From Nocardioides solisilvae (GTDB lineage Bacteria > Actinomycetota > Actinomycetes > Propionibacteriales > Nocardioidaceae): a stretch of 64,000 bases of DNA. Location of the stretch: positions 1,039,361 through 1,103,360 of the forward strand of contig NZ_QHKX01000002.1 in NCBI RefSeq assembly GCF_003194625.1, given 5' to 3'. The notes under the pieces are model-generated. The model saw only the letters and a list, made by a program, of their open reading frames with translations. It made no database searches and was not told the DNA's origin. Below, piece by piece: positions 7,987 to 16,280 of this stretch (position 1 is its first letter; every line of letters starts with the position of its first letter). The position numbers and the translations under genes are program-made.

Positions 7987-9026
7987 GAGGTCACCCCTCG
8001 GAGGTCGAGACCGCCGACGGGGAACCCCACCGGGAAGGAGACGAGACGGGCGCTGGACTCGGGGTACAGGGTGCACTCGCCCGAGGGCACCACGCACGAG
8101 AGCAGCGTGGCGGTGTCACCGGCAACCATCCGCGGGCCCTCCCCCGGCCCCTCGGCGACCGAGCCCACGGCGGTCTGCTCGTCGACCCACCAGCTGAGGC
8201 TCCAGCGCTCCCCCTCCACGTCGAGCGCGACCGGCTCGCCGTCGGACCCGACAACCCCGAAGCCCTCCTCGGCGGACCCCACGATCCGCCACCGGCCGTC
8301 GGGACTCACCTCGGGCTCGTCGGGCGTGCCGAACGGCCAGTCCGCCCGGTCCCCCTCGTCCTTGCGCCCCTCGCCGGTGGTCACGTCGTAGACGTAGTCC
8401 CCGTCGAGGGTGGCGACGTGGACCGTCTCCCCGTCGATCCCCCAGATCTGGGCCTCCGACTCGAGGAGCTCGTTGACCGGGTCGCTGCTCTCGTGCTCCA
8501 TCCCGTCGGTGGAGGTGCGGGCCTCCCCGGTCGCGAGGTCGAAGAAGCGCATCGCGGCGGCTCCGGTGTCGTAGTCGGCCTCGAGCACGACCAGGGTGCT
8601 GCCGTCCTCGGTGGCGACGAGGCCGTCGCGGCCCACCAGCAGCCCGGTGTCCACCGGGTCGGCGCCCGGCGCCGCGAACCTGAGCCCGGGGCCGGCGAAG
8701 GGGCTGCCGTCATCGCTCTCGCCGGGCACCACGAAGACCCCGTCCCCGGCCACCACGAAGGCCCCCACCGGGACGCCGGTGTCGATCGTCGTCCCGTCGC
8801 CCAGGTGCACGGTCTCGCCGGTCGCCCAGGCGAACCCCTCCGTCGTCACCGGGTCGGTGCTGGTGCGCCACGCGGCGTCGTCGTCGACCGTGCCCAGCCC
8901 GCCGGGCCCGTCGTCGCCGCAACCTGCGAGCGTCAGGCCCAGAACAAGGGCGAGCACGGCGCACGACGACGCCCGCCTCGCCCGGCGCCCGCCCCGCAGG
9001 GCGTGCCTCCCCCGTCGTCCTCGCAC
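7983..9026 (-). CDS. Predicted lipoprotein, possible beta-propeller-like surface protein
   Basis: The 347-residue product has an arginine-rich N-terminus, a hydrophobic stretch and the lipobox LAGC with Cys36, so it should be anchored outside the membrane. The mature part has repeated short strands with Asp/Gly turns (DGETVHVATLDGDYVY, SPDGRWRIVGS), reminiscent of a propeller but without a clear repeat consensus. The start is GTG at 9026 with GGGAGGG upstream; a longer in-frame extension reaching about 9665 runs antisense to the next gene and is rejected. Function unknown. Confidence 0.7.
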   Translation of the reverse strand: MRGRRGRHALRGGRRARRASSCAVLALVLGLTLAGCGDDGPGGLGTVDDDAAWRTSTDPVTTEGFAWATGETVHLGDGTTIDTGVPVGAFVVAGDGVFVVPGESDDGSPFAGPGLRFAAPGADPVDTGLLVGRDGLVATEDGSTLVVLEADYDTGAAAMRFFDLATGEARTSTDGMEHESSDPVNELLESEAQIWGIDGETVHVATLDGDYVYDVTTGEGRKDEGDRADWPFGTPDEPEVSPDGRWRIVGSAEEGFGVVGSDGEPVALDVEGERWSLSWWVDEQTAVGSVAEGPGEGPRMVAGDTATLLSCVVPSGECTLYPESSARLVSFPVGFPVGGLDLRGVTS

Positions 9027-9126
9027 GTCGTGCTCCCTCCCCCGTGACACCGGCTGCTCCTGCCCCGACGGCTCCACCCCGAAACCTCGGCGGCCGCCCC
9101 GCGGACGATCGTGGCAGGGTTGCGGC

Positions 9127-9897
9127 ATGCCTGCGACCGACGACCTCGGCGTCGAGACGCCCCTGCCCGCCGTCGTACGCCGGGTGGTCAGCCTCGTGCC
9201 CTCCCTCACCGAGGCGATGGCGAGCGTCGACCGGGGCGCGCTGGTCGGCGTGACCGACTGGTGCACGCACCCCGGCGACCTGGCGGACGCGGCCGGCGTC
9301 GCGCGGGTCCGGGGCACCAAGAACCCGGACACCCGCGCGATCGTCGCCCTCGAGCCCGACCTCGTGGTCGCCAACAAGGAGGAGAACCGCGAGCTCGACG
9401 TACGCCGGCTCCGCGAGGCCGGCGTACCCGTCTGGGTGACCGACATCGAGAGCGTGCCGCAGGCGGTGGCCTCGATGGAGCGGCTCTTCGACGTCGCCCT
9501 CGGCTGGGAGCGCCCCGCCTGGCTCGGCGAGGCCCGCGAACTGTGGTGCGGCGAGCCGCTGCCGCCGCGCGCCCGCACGGTCACCGCGATCTGGCGAGAC
9601 CCGTGGATGGTCGTCGGCCGGGACACCTTCACCGGCGACCTGCTGGCCCGCGCCGGGCTCCCCAACGTGTACGCCGGCCACGCCGACCGCTACCCCGCCG
9701 TGCCGGTCGACGAGCTCGACGCGGCGGGGGCCGACCTCGTGCTGCTGCCCGACGAGCCCTACGTCTTCGGCCCCGACGACGGACCTGAGGCCTTCACCCG
9801 CACCCCGACCGAGCTGGTCGAGGGGCGGCTGGTCACCTGGTACGGCCCCTCGCTCCTCGAGGCCCACGACGTCCTGTCCCGGCTCCGCACCCCCTAG
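9127..9897 (+). CDS. BtuF-like helical-backbone metal receptor without signal peptide
   Basis: The 256-residue protein starts with RRVVSLVPSLTEAMASV, then has a TKNPDTRAIVALEPDLVVANKEENR segment and a late VDELDAAGADLVLLPDEPY segment. These are the two lobes of a cobalamin/siderophore-type periplasmic binding fold. There is no signal peptide or lipobox, and no ABC permease is adjacent, so a cytoplasmic binding or cofactor-related role is more likely than import. The start is ATG at 9127. Confidence 0.75.
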   Translation: MPATDDLGVETPLPAVVRRVVSLVPSLTEAMASVDRGALVGVTDWCTHPGDLADAAGVARVRGTKNPDTRAIVALEPDLVVANKEENRELDVRRLREAGVPVWVTDIESVPQAVASMERLFDVALGWERPAWLGEARELWCGEPLPPRARTVTAIWRDPWMVVGRDTFTGDLLARAGLPNVYAGHADRYPAVPVDELDAAGADLVLLPDEPYVFGPDDGPEAFTRTPTELVEGRLVTWYGPSLLEAHDVLSRLRTP

Positions 9898-9914
9898 CCC
9901 CGCCCCCGGGCCCC

Positions 9915-9963
9915 GGATCGTGGTGGTTGTGGCGCACCTGGTGCGCCGGATCCACCACGATCC
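9915..9963. terminator. Long imperfect hairpin downstream of the BtuF-like gene
   Basis: An outer 12-bp stem (9915-9926 with 9952-9963) and an inner 7-bp stem (9931-9937 with 9941-9947, loop CTG) form a 49-base palindromic structure separated by small 4-base internal loops. It begins 18 bases after the stop at 9897. It could terminate transcription or be an interspersed palindromic element; there is no T-tract. Confidence 0.55.
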
Positions 9964-10061
9964 GCGACGCCGGCCTCGCTGCGCTAGCCTGCCCCGTCAG
10001 GCGGCGCCGGGAGGGACGGTCCGCCGTACCGGTCCACCGGCCGTTTCGAGGGGGGGACGCC

Positions 10062-11813
10062 ATGCCGCGACTTCCGCGACCGCGGCTCGCCGACCTCCAC
10101 CGGCGGGCGGTCCTGGTGGTGGGCGTCCTCATGGCCGTGCTCGGGGCGCTCGGGGCGCTGGTGCACGGCCCCGACGACACGGTGATGCTCGGCGAGCAGG
10201 TGCAGCCCGCGCCGTCGGCCGGCCTGCCGACCGTGGTGCACCCGGTCTCCACCGCCTTCGGCGGGGCCGAGCTGGTGGTCCGCGCCGAGGCGCCGGGCGG
10301 GCTCTTCCTCGGGGCCACCCACCGGGTCGACGTGACCGACCTGCTCGACGGGCTGCGGTACGTCGAGCAGGACTCGCTCGGGATGAGCGAGCCGACCTTC
10401 GTCGAGGGCTTCGAGGTGGCGCTGGCGCCCGACCCGCTCCTCGGCTGGTGGGAGCGCTCCTCGGGCACCGGGGTCCGGGAGGTCCGCGTCGACCTCGACG
10501 GCCCGCCGGTCGACGTGCTTGCCGTCCCCGTGGAGCCCCGGGCGCCCGTGACCATGTCGCTCGGCGTCCACGTCGACGGTATCTTCACCAAGGCGCTGGC
10601 GATCACGGGCTTCGGCCTGGGGCTCGTGCTGCTCTGGGCCCTCGGTCGCCGCGCCTCCCGCGGCGTCCCTTCAGTCGATAGTCCCCCACACATTGACCAC
10701 CTCGGCGAGGTCCCAGCCGTCGAGCCGGAGCCGGTGCCCGACCCCGAGCCCCAGCACGAGCCCCAGCCCGAGCCGGAGCCGGAGTCGGAGCGGGAGTCGC
10801 TGCCCGCGGCCGAGCCGGTGCCCGCAGCCAAGCCCGCGGCCGTGCCCGTGGTCGAGCCCGCGGCCGCGACGCCGCCCGCGCACCGGCCTGCGCCCGGCCA
10901 GGCCCGCCCGAGCCCCGCGGTGGGCGCGGGGGTCGCCGTGGGCGTCGCGGCCCTGGCCCTGGGCGGCTGGGTCCGCTGGCGGCGCGCCCGACGACGCGGG
11001 ACGACGTTCCTCCTCCTGCTCGCCCTACTGCTCGGGGGCTGCGGCCTCGCCCCCGACGGCGACGACTCCGACCAGAAGCCGGGGCTCGAGCCGCGGGTGG
11101 TCGACGAGCTGCTCGCCGACTACACGACCCGCCGCACCCGGGCGGCCCGCCGGGCGAGCGCTCCTCGCTACGACGGGGCACTCTGGGTGAAGGCGCAGAC
11201 GGGGTCGCTGGTCGCGTCGTCCCAGTGGCAGGCGATCGCCGACCGGATCGAGCGCAACGACACCCCGGTCCCGCGGCCCGTGCTCGCGGCCGAGGCGGTG
11301 CACGCGCCGCTCTTCCGCGACTACCCGATGTGGGGCGCCGTCGAGGTCAAGGAGCAGGGCGGGGGCCGCCAGCTCGTCGTCTTCACCCGGGAGCGGTTCG
11401 CCGAGCCGTGGCTGGCCACGGCCGCGGTCGACGTCGGCTGGGGTGTCGTCCCCGAGCCCGACCCCTCCCCCGAGCCCGTCGACCGCGCGGCCTTCGAAGC
11501 GGGCGCGGCGGCCGCGGAGCTCGTCGACGCCTGGTGGGAGGACGGCTCCTCCGCCGAGCTCATCGTCGACGACCTCACCGAGGCGCTGCGCGACGAGCTC
11601 GTGCCCCTCTTCTACCCGCCGGAGGTCGTAGCGTGGCCGGACGCGGACCAGCGACGCTTCCTCGTCGCCGTCGACGGCGGGAGCTGGCTGCTGGTCACCG
11701 TGCACTCGATGACGATCGGCACCCGCTCCCACGCCCTCACCAGCCTGGTCCTGCTGCCCTCCGTCGGCCGGCCCCGGGTGCTGGCCTCCACGGTCCGCCG
11801 CACCCTGCGCTGA
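10062..11813 (+). CDS. Hypothetical membrane protein with Pro/Glu-rich linker and internal lipobox-like segment
   Basis: The 583-residue product has a transmembrane segment at about 16-34, an extracellular domain, a second membrane helix at about 177-194, a Pro/Glu/Ala-rich linker at about 206-283, a third hydrophobic stretch near 286-305, and a leucine-rich segment ending GGC at Cys327 that looks like a lipobox. The C-terminal 250 residues form a soluble domain. An in-frame GTG at 10938 could start a separate lipoprotein, but no ribosome-binding site stands out. It may therefore be a fusion of a membrane protein and a lipoprotein. No family recognised. Confidence 0.6.
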   Translation: MPRLPRPRLADLHRRAVLVVGVLMAVLGALGALVHGPDDTVMLGEQVQPAPSAGLPTVVHPVSTAFGGAELVVRAEAPGGLFLGATHRVDVTDLLDGLRYVEQDSLGMSEPTFVEGFEVALAPDPLLGWWERSSGTGVREVRVDLDGPPVDVLAVPVEPRAPVTMSLGVHVDGIFTKALAITGFGLGLVLLWALGRRASRGVPSVDSPPHIDHLGEVPAVEPEPVPDPEPQHEPQPEPEPESERESLPAAEPVPAAKPAAVPVVEPAAATPPAHRPAPGQARPSPAVGAGVAVGVAALALGGWVRWRRARRRGTTFLLLLALLLGGCGLAPDGDDSDQKPGLEPRVVDELLADYTTRRTRAARRASAPRYDGALWVKAQTGSLVASSQWQAIADRIERNDTPVPRPVLAAEAVHAPLFRDYPMWGAVEVKEQGGGRQLVVFTRERFAEPWLATAAVDVGWGVVPEPDPSPEPVDRAAFEAGAAAAELVDAWWEDGSSAELIVDDLTEALRDELVPLFYPPEVVAWPDADQRRFLVAVDGGSWLLVTVHSMTIGTRSHALTSLVLLPSVGRPRVLASTVRRTLR

Positions 11814-11864
11814 TCCCGGCCGGCCGCGGCGGGACGGGCGCCACCCCCGGCCACACCGACACGG

Positions 11865-11959
11865 AAGTGGTCACGGGGAGAGGTTTCCAGGGCCCCAGAA
11901 CCCCTCCGAGTGACCACTTGCGTCTCCGCGTGACCACTCCTGCCTCTCCGCGACCACTC
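11865..11959. repeat. Palindromic interspersed repeat, family 2, copy 1
   Basis: AAGTGGTCA (11865-11873) pairs with TGACCACTT (11911-11919); two further GACCACTC units follow near 11931 and 11951. A related element occurs at 16281-16368 with the same arms and the same CCTCCGAG/CCGCGTGACCAC neighbourhood. It fills the 175-base gap between two convergent genes and may also stop transcription. Confidence 0.75.
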
Positions 11960-11988
11960 GTACCGAGTCGGGCTCCGGTGGCGGGCGG

Positions 11989-12366
11989 TCAGGCGCGGGC
12001 GGCCCGCAGGGCGGTCCGGATCATCGGCACCTGCAGGGGCAGCCGCAGCACGGTGCCGACCTTGAGCGCCGTACGCCGGGAGCGCTGGGCGTCCTTGGCC
12101 ATCTTGACGTTGGCGGGATAGACCGCCAGCAGCAGGGCGGCGCTCGCCCAGCCCGAGGCGCGGCGGGTGCGGGGGTGGAGCAGCCCGGCCGCGCAGGCGA
12201 GCTCGGCGACCCCCGACCAGGTGACCAGCTCGCGCCGGGCCGGGAGCGACTTCGGCACGATCGGGAGGAAGACCTCGGGCTTCACGAGGTGCACGGTGCC
12301 CGAGGTCGCGAAGAGGGCGGCCAGCGCGGCGACGTCGCGGGCAGGTCGGGTCGAGGGAGTCGTCAT
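11989..12366 (-). CDS. DoxX-like small membrane protein
   Basis: The 125-residue protein has a helix near residues 13-27, a PEVFLPIVPKSLPARRELV segment and further hydrophobic helices near 50-62 and 73-87, with the YPANVKMAKDA motif typical of DoxX/DUF4267-like four-helix proteins. The start is ATG at 12366, 10 bases after the stop of the RibD-like gene, so it is the last gene of that operon. Biochemical role unknown. Confidence 0.75.
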   Translation of the reverse strand: MTTPSTRPARDVAALAALFATSGTVHLVKPEVFLPIVPKSLPARRELVTWSGVAELACAAGLLHPRTRRASGWASAALLLAVYPANVKMAKDAQRSRRTALKVGTVLRLPLQVPMIRTALRAARA

Positions 12367-12376
12367 GCCCGGAAAC

Positions 12377-13087
12377 CTAGCGGCGCACGGCCCAGCGACC
12401 GAGGAGCGTCCCATCCTCCTCGAGGAGGAGCAGTGGTTCGAGGGGTACGTCGACGGGGCCGCCCGCGGTGATCGACAGGTGGTCCCCGGCGATTAGCCGC
12501 GGCACCCAGGTGAGGCAGAGCTCGTCGACCACGCCCACGGCCAGCAGGTCGCGCAGCAGCCCGGGTCCGCCCTCGCCGAGGATCGAGCGCCACCCGCGGG
12601 CGACGAGCCGCTCGCGGAGCGCAACGAGGTCGACGGTCTCCTCGCCGAGGGTCCAGACGTGGTCGGCGCCGAGCAGCTCGCGGGCCTCCGCCAGGCCGGA
12701 CGCCGAGGCGGCGGTGGCGAGCACGACGCGGCCCGGCTCGGCCCCACGCAGCGTCTCGGGGACGGAACCCGACCGGCTCACCACGACCACGGGGACGTCG
12801 GCCGGGCCGTAGCCCTCCGTCCGGGCGGTCCCGGCGCCGACGACGACGCAGTCCGCCAGCCGGCGCAGCGCGTGGAAGACCCGCTTGTCGACGGCGTTGT
12901 TGATGCCGCCGCTCTGCCCGTCGTCGCCCTGCGCGGCGCCGTCGAGGGTGGAGACCATGTTGACCCGCAGCCAGGGCAGGCGCGGGGCGGCGTAGAGGGC
13001 GGCCAGCTCCTCGTCGGAGGGGTCTCGAGACGGGCGCTGCGCGCCCTCCTCGACCACCAGGGCGGGCGAGGGGATCAGGACCCGCAC
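12377..13087 (-). CDS. Pyrimidine reductase family protein (RibD C-terminal domain) with repeat-encoded insert
   Basis: The 236-residue protein matches the dihydrofolate-reductase-like RibD C-terminal fold: LRVNMVSTLDGAAQ near residue 36, ADCVVVGAGTARTEGYG near 74 and ILGEGGPGLLRDLL near 170. Such enzymes reduce a pyrimidine or pteridine intermediate with NADPH. The start is GTG at 13087 (GTG 13093 is an alternative), overlapping the upstream gene by about 13 bases. Residues about 10-21 (VVEEGAQRPSRD) are encoded by an interspersed repeat lying in frame. No RibD deaminase domain is present. Confidence 0.82.
   Translation of the reverse strand: MRVLIPSPALVVEEGAQRPSRDPSDEELAALYAAPRLPWLRVNMVSTLDGAAQGDDGQSGGINNAVDKRVFHALRRLADCVVVGAGTARTEGYGPADVPVVVVSRSGSVPETLRGAEPGRVVLATAASASGLAEARELLGADHVWTLGEETVDLVALRERLVARGWRSILGEGGPGLLRDLLAVGVVDELCLTWVPRLIAGDHLSITAGGPVDVPLEPLLLLEEDGTLLGRWAVRR
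13022..13058. repeat. Interspersed repeat family 1, degenerate copy inside the RibD-like gene
   Basis: The stretch reads GTCTCGAGACGGGCG on the left and CCTCCTCGACCACC on the right, the family 1 element in reverse orientation with some changes. It is read in frame on the minus strand as VVEEGAQRPSRD, the same peptide as the other copies encode ([12 protein letters not shown]). Confidence 0.8.
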
Positions 13088-13581
13088 TGCCACCTCACCA
13101 CCCAGTACTGCACGCCGTAGGGGCAGTCGTCGTGGTCGACCTGCACGTCGCGGACCGTCACCCCGCGGTCGGCGAGCTGTCGTGCGGTCACGGCGAGGGA
13201 GCGCAGCCCGGCGGCGAGCAGGTCCTCGCCCTCGTCGACGTCCAGGGAGGCCAGCCCTTCGAGGTCGCCGAGCCGGAGCAGCTGGCGCAGCCACTCGTCG
13301 TACCCGGCGGCCCGCGGGTCGAGGTGGCCCGGGGCCTTCTCGGAGCGACGGGCGCTGCCGTTGGCCATGACGAGCAGGTCGTGGCCGTCGAGGTCGGAGC
13401 GCCGACCCAGCAGGCTCTCGGCCACCCGCTGGTCGTCGAGGTCGTCGGCGAGCACCTTCACCGACGGGCCGAGCCAGTCGACCGCGGCCCGGGTCGCGGC
13501 CCGCAGCCGCGGCACCGGGTCGACGAGGGAGGCGTACGCCGGCAGCAGCGCGGGCGCGGGCGGGGCGACGACGATCCTCAT
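13075..13581 (-). CDS. LigB-like (class III extradiol dioxygenase-related) protein
   Basis: The 168-residue protein begins MRIVVAPPAPALLPAY and contains LLVMANGSARRSEKAPGHLD, then a GLASLDVDEGEDLLAAGL helix. These resemble the later part of actinobacterial proteins annotated as class III extradiol dioxygenase subunit B-like. The metal-binding N-terminal histidines of true dioxygenases are not evident, so catalysis is doubtful. The start is ATG at 13581. It lies between folP2 and the RibD-like gene on the same strand, overlapping the latter. Confidence 0.55.
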   Translation of the reverse strand: MRIVVAPPAPALLPAYASLVDPVPRLRAATRAAVDWLGPSVKVLADDLDDQRVAESLLGRRSDLDGHDLLVMANGSARRSEKAPGHLDPRAAGYDEWLRQLLRLGDLEGLASLDVDEGEDLLAAGLRSLAVTARQLADRGVTVRDVQVDHDDCPYGVQYWVVRWQCGS

Positions 13582-13599
13582 GCCAGCCACTCCCACGCC

Positions 13600-13618
13600 G
13601 GTCGAGCCTGTCGAGACC
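13600..13618. repeat. Short repeat (GGTCGAGCCTGTCGAGACC)
   Basis: A 19-base element ending one base before the folP2 stop codon fills the gap between the LigB-like gene and folP2. It resembles the short element at 40759-40777 and shares the GGTTGAG/CGAAACC ends of family 1, with a much shorter middle. Confidence 0.6.
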
Positions 13619-14479
13619 TCATGCGAGCCCCCGGATCGCGCGGGCCGGCGGCCGGAGCCCGGCGATGGTGCGCACCATGTCGACGACCTGGCGCGTCTCG
13701 ACGACCTCGTGCACCCGGTAGACCCGCGCCCCGGCGAGCGCGCAGACGGCGGTGGCGGCCAGCGTGCCGGTGAGCCGCTCGCCGACGGGGAGGTCGAGGC
13801 TCTCGCCGACGAAGTCCTTGTTGGAGAGCGAGACCAGCACGGGCCAGCCGGTCGCCACCATCTCACCGAGGCGGCGGGTCACCTCGAGGGAGTGGAAGGT
13901 GTTCTTGCCGAAGTCGTGGGCCGGGTCGATCACCAGCGACTCGGCGGCCACCCCGGCGGCCAGGGCCCGCTCGGCGTAGGCGGTGGTGTCGGCGATCGCG
14001 GCGGCGACCACGTCGTCGTACTCGATCCGGTGCGGCCGGGTCCGCACCTGCACCCCGCCGGTGTGGGTGCAGACGAGCGCGGCGCCGTGCAGGGCGGCGA
14101 CGTCGACGAGCTCGGGGTCGGCGCCGCCCCAGGCGTCGTTGAGCACGTCGGCGCCGACCTCGCAGACCGCGTCGCCGACCGAGGCCCGCCAGGTGTCGAC
14201 CGAGATCACGAGGTCGGGGAAGGCATCCCGCACCCGGGCCACGAAGTCGACGACCCGGGCCTTCTCCTCGGCCTCGGAGATCTCGACGCCGGGGGCGGCC
14301 TTGATCCCGCCGATGTCGACGATCTCGGCGCCCTGCCCGGCGACGAGCGCCACCCGCTCGAAGGCGGCGTCCTCCGCCCACGTGGCGCCCTTGTCGTAGA
14401 ACGAGTCGGGCGTGCGGTTGACGATCGCCATCATCAGCGTGGCGTCGTCGTCGAAGTCGCGGGAGCGCAGCCGCAGCAT
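13619..14479 (-). CDS. folP2: Dihydropteroate synthase-like protein, FolP2 type
   Basis: The 286-residue TIM-barrel protein has MAIVNRTPDSFYDKGAT near residue 16, EIVDIGGIKAAPG near 52, a SVDTWRASVGDAV segment near 93 and a LVIDPAHDFGKN segment near 178. Replacement of the usual TPDSFSDGG and IDIGGESTRPG by these variants is what marks mycobacterial FolP2, reported not to provide dihydropteroate synthase activity. The gene begins at ATG 14479, overlapping the gpgS stop by the ATGA junction. Pairing with gpgS matches the order known in mycobacteria. Confidence 0.85.
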   Translation of the reverse strand: MLRLRSRDFDDDATLMMAIVNRTPDSFYDKGATWAEDAAFERVALVAGQGAEIVDIGGIKAAPGVEISEAEEKARVVDFVARVRDAFPDLVISVDTWRASVGDAVCEVGADVLNDAWGGADPELVDVAALHGAALVCTHTGGVQVRTRPHRIEYDDVVAAAIADTTAYAERALAAGVAAESLVIDPAHDFGKNTFHSLEVTRRLGEMVATGWPVLVSLSNKDFVGESLDLPVGERLTGTLAATAVCALAGARVYRVHEVVETRQVVDMVRTIAGLRPPARAIRGLA

Positions 14480-15450
14480 CAGGCCTGCCTTCCTGTGTCG
14501 GGGCCGGCCTCGAGGTGCGGTCGCGCCGGCGGCCGCTGGTCGACCGGCACGCGCGTGACATGGGGGCGTACGCCGCCCCCGCCGCCCGGCCGGTCGCCGG
14601 CCGGCAGGAACTGGGTGAGCGCGATCGCGTCGGCGTGGTGGCTGTGGCTGGAGCGGGCCCAGCCGGTGGTGAGGATCTGGGTGGCCATGGCGCCGAGGTC
14701 GAGCAGCGGCTGCTGGTGGTGGGCGCGGCGGCCGAGGTCGACCTGGGCGATCGCGTCGAGGCCGCGGGCGCGCCAGGTGTCGACGAGGGCGGCGAGCTCG
14801 ACGGCGTACCCGGTCGGCACCTCGAGCCCGGCGAAGTGGTCGCGGCGCACCGCCCACTCCCCCGCCAGCGGCTGCACCAGCCCTGCGAGCGGCGGGAAGA
14901 GCAGGGCGACCAGCGGGCGGGCGACGAGCTCGGTGACCCGGCCGCCCTCGAAGGGGCCGACCGCGCCGGAGGCGTCGCCGCCGGGGCGCTGGTAGAAGCC
15001 CTTGACGAGCTGCACCTCGGGGTCGGTGAGGAGCGGGCCGAGCAGGCCGGGCACGAAGTGGGTGTCCCAGTCGGTGAGGTCGGCGTCCATGAAGACCAGC
15101 ACGTCGCCGGTGGTGACGAAGAGCGACTTCCACATCGCCTCGCCCTTGCCGGGGCGGGTGCCGAGGTCGGGGCGGATCTCGGCGCTGCGGTGGACGACGG
15201 CGCCGGCGTCGGCGGCCACGTCGTAGGTCGCGTCGGTGGAGTCGGAGTCGACCACCACCACCTCGTCGACCAGGGCGGCGGTCTCCATCAGCACCTCGCG
15301 GCAGCGGGAGACCACGTCGCCGACGGTGGCGGCCTCGTTGCGGGCCGGCACGACCAGGCTGACCCGGGTGTCGCCCTTGGCGGCGCGCAGCTCGGGGAGC
15401 GACCAGTCCTGCCAGCGGTGGGTGTGCCGCGCGAACCAGTCCTCGATCAC
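14479..15450 (-). CDS. gpgS: Glucosyl-3-phosphoglycerate synthase
   Basis: The 323-residue glycosyltransferase (GT81-like) has VSLVVPARNEAATVGDVV near residue 30, EVVVVDSDSTD near 63, the metal-binding DADLTDWDTHF near 122 and LAGEWAVRRDHF near 200. It transfers glucose from a nucleotide donor to 3-phosphoglycerate, the first step towards glucosylglycerate and methylglucose lipopolysaccharides. First gene of the minus-strand operon that continues with folP2. The last 40 residues are a Pro/Gly/Arg-rich tail. Confidence 0.88.
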   Translation of the reverse strand: MIEDWFARHTHRWQDWSLPELRAAKGDTRVSLVVPARNEAATVGDVVSRCREVLMETAALVDEVVVVDSDSTDATYDVAADAGAVVHRSAEIRPDLGTRPGKGEAMWKSLFVTTGDVLVFMDADLTDWDTHFVPGLLGPLLTDPEVQLVKGFYQRPGGDASGAVGPFEGGRVTELVARPLVALLFPPLAGLVQPLAGEWAVRRDHFAGLEVPTGYAVELAALVDTWRARGLDAIAQVDLGRRAHHQQPLLDLGAMATQILTTGWARSSHSHHADAIALTQFLPAGDRPGGGGGVRPHVTRVPVDQRPPARPHLEAGPDTGRQA

Positions 15451-15482
15451 CCCGCCAGCCTACGGTGGGCCAGACTGGGCGG

Positions 15483-15872
15483 ATGAGCAGGACGGAGCGC
15501 ACCGGTGCGCGCCGGCGCTGGCCGGCGTGGGTCTACGCCCGCGGCGAGGAGCCCGACTACCGGTTCTCCTTCGCCAACGAGCGCACGTTCCTGGCCTGGG
15601 TCCGCACCTCGCTGGCGCTGCTGGCCGCCGGGGTCGCCCTCGACGTGGTCGACCTGTCGGTCCCCGACACCGCGCAGCACGTGCTGGCCCTCGTGCTGGT
15701 CGCGGCGGCCCTGGTCGCGGCCCTCGCGGCGTGGCTGCGCTGGGCGAGCGCCGAGCGGGCGATGCGGAGCCGGGAGCCGCTCCCGTCGCTGGGCCTGGCC
15801 GCCGTGGTCACCCTCGTGGTGGTCGGGGTCGGGCTGGTCCTCGTCGCCGTCGGGATCGGGTCGCTGCGGTGA
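15483..15872 (+). CDS. DUF202 family membrane protein
   Basis: The 129-residue protein has the FANERTFLAWVRTSLALLAAG pattern typical of DUF202/YidH, with three hydrophobic helices at about 38-52, 62-80 and 100-125. Its start is ATG at 15483; an in-frame GTG at 15465 is possible. It is followed with a four-base overlap by a second DUF202 gene. The family is widespread but of unknown function. Confidence 0.82.
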   Translation: MSRTERTGARRRWPAWVYARGEEPDYRFSFANERTFLAWVRTSLALLAAGVALDVVDLSVPDTAQHVLALVLVAAALVAALAAWLRWASAERAMRSREPLPSLGLAAVVTLVVVGVGLVLVAVGIGSLR

Positions 15873-16204
15873 GCGCGGCCGCCACCGACCAGGGCCAGGT
15901 CGACGAGGGCCTGGCCGACGAGCGGACGGCGCTGGCCTGGCAGCGCACGTCGCTCTCGCTCGTCGCGGGCGCGGGGGTCGTCGCGCGGCTGGGCTGGTCC
16001 GACCTCGGGCCGGCCGGCAGCCTGCCGCTGCTGGCCTCCTGCCTGCTCGCGGTGTGGGTCTTCGTCGAGAGCCGCCGCCGGTACGACGACGACAGCGGCG
16101 CCCGCGGCCGGGTGCGGCCGCGCGGGGGTCGCGCGCCGCTGGCCCTCGCGCTCAGCGTCGCGCTGCTCGCCGGCACCGAGCTGGCCCGGCTCGCCTTGGC
16201 GTGA
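15869..16204 (+). CDS. DUF202 family membrane protein, second copy
   Basis: The 111-residue protein contains ADERTALAWQRTSLSLVAG followed by two more hydrophobic helices, the second DUF202 form usually found as partner of the first. The GTG start at 15869 overlaps the previous stop (GTGA), indicating coupled translation and probably a two-subunit membrane assembly. Function unknown. Confidence 0.82.
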   Translation: MSAAATDQGQVDEGLADERTALAWQRTSLSLVAGAGVVARLGWSDLGPAGSLPLLASCLLAVWVFVESRRRYDDDSGARGRVRPRGGRAPLALALSVALLAGTELARLALA

Positions 16205-16280
16205 GGCGTGCTCCCGCGCCGCGGGTCGGCGACGGGCCTGCACCCGGACTCGGCCCCTGTCATCGCCGGAAGGCGGATCC

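Noticed and set aside
13619..15502. One long protein covering folP2 and the gpgS region
   Set aside because: The N-terminal half is the wrong frame of gpgS; FolP2 begins at ATG 14479 with an ATGA overlap.
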